A stretch of DNA of 64,000 nucleotides from an uncultured Hymenobacter sp. (GTDB lineage: Bacteria > Bacteroidota > Bacteroidia > Cytophagales > Hymenobacteraceae), in the NCBI GenBank assembly GCA_913778455.1, contig CAJYVK010000344.1, forward strand, positions 20,971 through 84,970. Direction: 5' to 3'. Every line of letters starts with the position of its first letter. Within the stretch, counting starts at the first letter, position 1. A program made the position numbers and the translations under genes. A model generated the notes under the pieces. That model had not been told where the DNA came from and searched no databases. It saw nothing but the letters and a program-made list of their open reading frames with translations. Shown one piece after another: positions 61,604-64,000 of the stretch.

Positions 61604-62980
61604 CTATTCCGTCTCCCGCAGTAGCGGTAATTCTACCTCGGCCACCGTGCCGCCGCCCGGCCGGGGCCGCAGCCACAATCGACCCTGGTGCAGCTGCACT
61701 ATCTGCCGGGCCAGCGTGAGGCCAATGCCGAAGCCAGTAACTTGTTGGCTGTTGCTGCCCCGCGTGAGGGGCTGAAAAATGCGTTCGGCATCGGCGGGTA
61801 CAATGCCAATACCCCGATCTTCAATAGCCACACGGATAGCCAGGTCAGTATGCATTTCAAGGCGTAGCGCGACGGGTTGGCCCGCCGAGTATTTACAGGC
61901 ATTATCAACCAGATTGGTGATGGCAATGCGCAGTAAATGCGTATTACCCAGCACCACGGGCGCACTCGTCTGCTGCTGCACGCCCTCGCCGACGGCCAGG
62001 GCCAGCCGCTGGGTCGGGCGTTGGTGCTGCACCGTATCGACAACGTCAAGCAGCAAATCCATGAGTTCTATCGACTGGTGCTCCAGATGCGTGCCCAGGC
62101 CTTCGAGATGCGCCAGGTGCAGCAGGCCGTTGGCTAAGGCCGTGAGCTTATCGAGCTCCTGGGCCGCTTGCCGGATACCCTCGCGTAGGCTGTTGGCATC
62201 TGCATCATAGGCCAGCGAGGTTTCCAGCCAACCTTTTACCGTCGTAAGCGGCGTACGCAATTCGTGCGAAGCCTGGGCAATAAACGCCTGCTGACTTTGG
62301 GCCAGTGCTTCCTGCTGAGTCAATAAGCTATTAAAGGCCGCAGCCAATTCGCCGGCCTCATCATGCCGATGCAGCGGCTGCAAGCGGAAAGGCTGCGTCA
62401 GGCTTGGCCGGCGTAGCTGCCCAATAAGACGGTCGAATGGCAGCAGCGCCCACCGCGCAAACACCAGCCCCAGTCCCACAACCAACACTATCGCTCCCAA
62501 GTAGCCGTAGAATAGCGTACGCAACAGCGTGTGCTCGCGGGTGAAGCCCGCGTTGTCATAAGCCGTGACGATGGCCAGATAGCGCCCCGGCTCGGGTGGC
62601 CGCCGAAACGTGAGCGCTACCCCTTCTTTTGGATAAAGGTGATTGGGACTCGGAAAGTCGAAGGCCACCCGGCCCTGCTGCCGTACCTCGGCCAGAAAGG
62701 CGGGCGAGGGCTGGTAGTCGCCTGCGTTGGGACTGGCGTACACGAGTTGGTCGGTAGGATTATAAATGTAGCCGGCCTGCTCGGGCAGCGTAGCCAGCGC
62801 CTCGTTCACCCGCGCATCGTCGAGTACTTGGTACAGCAGCTCGGCCTTGCGCACCAGCCGCTGGGCAAAGCCCTGCGTCCGAAACTCGGCGTAGCTCCAG
62901 TACACGTAAGCGGAGAAGATCAGCAGCAGTACGCTCACCAGCCCCGCGAACCAAAAAAGCAGCTTGTGACGAATTTGCAT
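61604..62980 (-). CDS. Sensor histidine kinase (HAMP, HisKA, HATPase)
   Basis: QASHELRTPLTTVKGWLETSL; NLVDNACKYS; DRGIGIVPADAERIFQPLTRGSN. Confidence 0.94.
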   Translation of the reverse strand: MQIRHKLLFWFAGLVSVLLLIFSAYVYWSYAEFRTQGFAQRLVRKAELLYQVLDDARVNEALATLPEQAGYIYNPTDQLVYASPNAGDYQPSPAFLAEVRQQGRVAFDFPSPNHLYPKEGVALTFRRPPEPGRYLAIVTAYDNAGFTREHTLLRTLFYGYLGAIVLVVGLGLVFARWALLPFDRLIGQLRRPSLTQPFRLQPLHRHDEAGELAAAFNSLLTQQEALAQSQQAFIAQASHELRTPLTTVKGWLETSLAYDADANSLREGIRQAAQELDKLTALANGLLHLAHLEGLGTHLEHQSIELMDLLLDVVDTVQHQRPTQRLALAVGEGVQQQTSAPVVLGNTHLLRIAITNLVDNACKYSAGQPVALRLEMHTDLAIRVAIEDRGIGIVPADAERIFQPLTRGSNSQQVTGFGIGLTLARQIVQLHQGRLWLRPRPGGGTVAEVELPLLRETE

Positions 62981-63010
62981 GGGAAGTCGGCTTAGGGTAG
63001 GAGCAATTGC

Positions 63011-63685
63011 CTAGCCTTGCAGCATGTAGCCCCGCCCCACAATGGTGTGCAATAGCTTGGGCTCAAATTTCTTATCAATCTTATTGCGTAGGTAGTTGAT
63101 GTACACGTCGATGACATTGGTATTCGTGTCGAAGTGCAAGTCCCAGACCTTCTCGGCAATATCGATGCGACTGACGCTTCGTCCCTTGTTCACGAGCAAG
63201 TATTCCAGCAGTGCGTACTCGCGGGTTGTCAACTCAATGCGCTGGCCTGCCCGGTGTACCAGGCGCGTACCGGTATCCAGTTCCAAGTCGGCCGCCCGCA
63301 GTACGGTGTGCTGGCCCGCGTACGCGCTGCTGCGCCGGGCCAGCGCCCGGATGCGTAGCAGCAGCTCCCGAAACTCGAACGGCTTCACGAGGTAATCGTC
63401 GGCACCCGCCCCAAAACCGCTTTCCTTATCCTGCAAGCCATCGAGCGCCGTCAGCAGCAGTACTGCCTGGTGCGGCGAGTGCTGCTTGATGTAGCGGCAC
63501 AGCTCAAAGCCATTCATCCCCGGCAAGTTCACATCGAGCACCACCACGTCAAACGGCTGCTGGTCGAATAGCCGCTGGCCCATCGTCCCGTCGTAGGCCA
63601 CGCGCAGCTCGTAGCCCTCCGCCGCCATGCCCTTTTGAATAAAGGAAGCCAGGCTGGCCTCATCTTCCACCAATAGAATTTTCAT
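63011..63685 (-). CDS. OmpR-family response regulator
   Basis: MKILLVEDEASLASFIQKGMAAEGYEL; DVVVLDVNLPGMNGFELC; winged-helix C-terminus. Confidence 0.94.
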   Translation of the reverse strand: MKILLVEDEASLASFIQKGMAAEGYELRVAYDGTMGQRLFDQQPFDVVVLDVNLPGMNGFELCRYIKQHSPHQAVLLLTALDGLQDKESGFGAGADDYLVKPFEFRELLLRIRALARRSSAYAGQHTVLRAADLELDTGTRLVHRAGQRIELTTREYALLEYLLVNKGRSVSRIDIAEKVWDLHFDTNTNVIDVYINYLRNKIDKKFEPKLLHTIVGRGYMLQG

Positions 63686-63800
63686 GCTGAAAGTAAAATA
63701 ACGCCCCACTGGCCGCCGAAGAATTGCGAGTGGCTCGGTTGAGCAGTAGCCAAGCGATTTGCAGCGGATGGATAAGCTGTAATATTTTTACTCAGGTCAG

Positions 63801-63832
63801 TTGCATAAGTCTCAGACCGCGACGTACCTTTG
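63801..63832 (+). promoter_or_regulatory. Bacteroidota-type promoter
   Basis: TTG (63801-63803), 21-bp spacer, tacctttg (63825-63832). Confidence 0.5.
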
Positions 63833-63983
63833 CAGCCCGAAACAGAATACCCGTGGGCTTGCCCACTCGAAGTTATTTGGCAGGTTGCCGAAAGAAACCA
63901 TGGGCCGCGCCCCGAAAGCCGAGCCCAGTAGTCTTAACTGAAATTTCGCTGTAGGGCTGCTAGCTACTGCTGCGAAATTTTCT

Positions 63984-63991
63984 TATCTTTG
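63984..63991 (+). promoter_or_regulatory. -7 element close to the right window edge
   Basis: tatctttg (TAnnTTTG). Confidence 0.45.
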
Positions 63992-64000
63992 CGGCCCCAA

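Noticed and set aside
63839-63975. Possible SRP RNA, tmRNA or RNase P RNA at the right edge
   Set aside because: Could not find the diagnostic conserved cores (e.g. GGAAGNAGC for SRP RNA), so no specific RNA family is called.

Overview
The window is chromosomal DNA from a GC-rich Bacteroidota. Protein style, TTG-N19-TAnnTTTG promoters and gene order suggest a Hymenobacter-like Cytophagales member; this is inference, not a database result. From left to right it holds: a partial ComA-like gene; a TPR protein; an epimerase; a capsule/exopolysaccharide export block (CpsB-like phosphatase, Wzc-like BY-kinase, Wza-like exporter); an acyl-CoA dehydrogenase; rpsU, a Xer recombinase and hpf; metK and ahcY; miscellaneous metabolic genes; two glycosyltransferases; an ECF sigma/anti-sigma pair; gmk and nadD; an isolated gene flanked by AT-rich non-coding DNA (23461-24180); frr, pyrH, a biotinyl carrier protein and an M1 peptidase; a tRNA cluster with tuf, tRNA-Trp, secE, nusG, rplKAJL and rpoBC; rpsL, rpsG, fusA and rpsJ; the S10/spc ribosomal cluster up to rpsN; and an RND efflux operon with its two-component system. 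The strongest candidate for something unexpected is the 23461-24180 gene. Its protein looks like a stand-alone adenylate isopentenyltransferase (Ipt/Tzs-type cytokinin synthase) rather than tRNA-modifying MiaA, and it sits in a small island-like segment. Other notable items are a 79-aa RGG-like tail on ribosomal protein uS3, a minus-strand glycosyltransferase inserted between rpsJ and rplC, termination of the spc cluster right after rpsN, a perfect 70-bp inverted repeat between ahcY and a flavin-dependent monooxygenase gene, and G-rich palindromes on both sides of rpsG.
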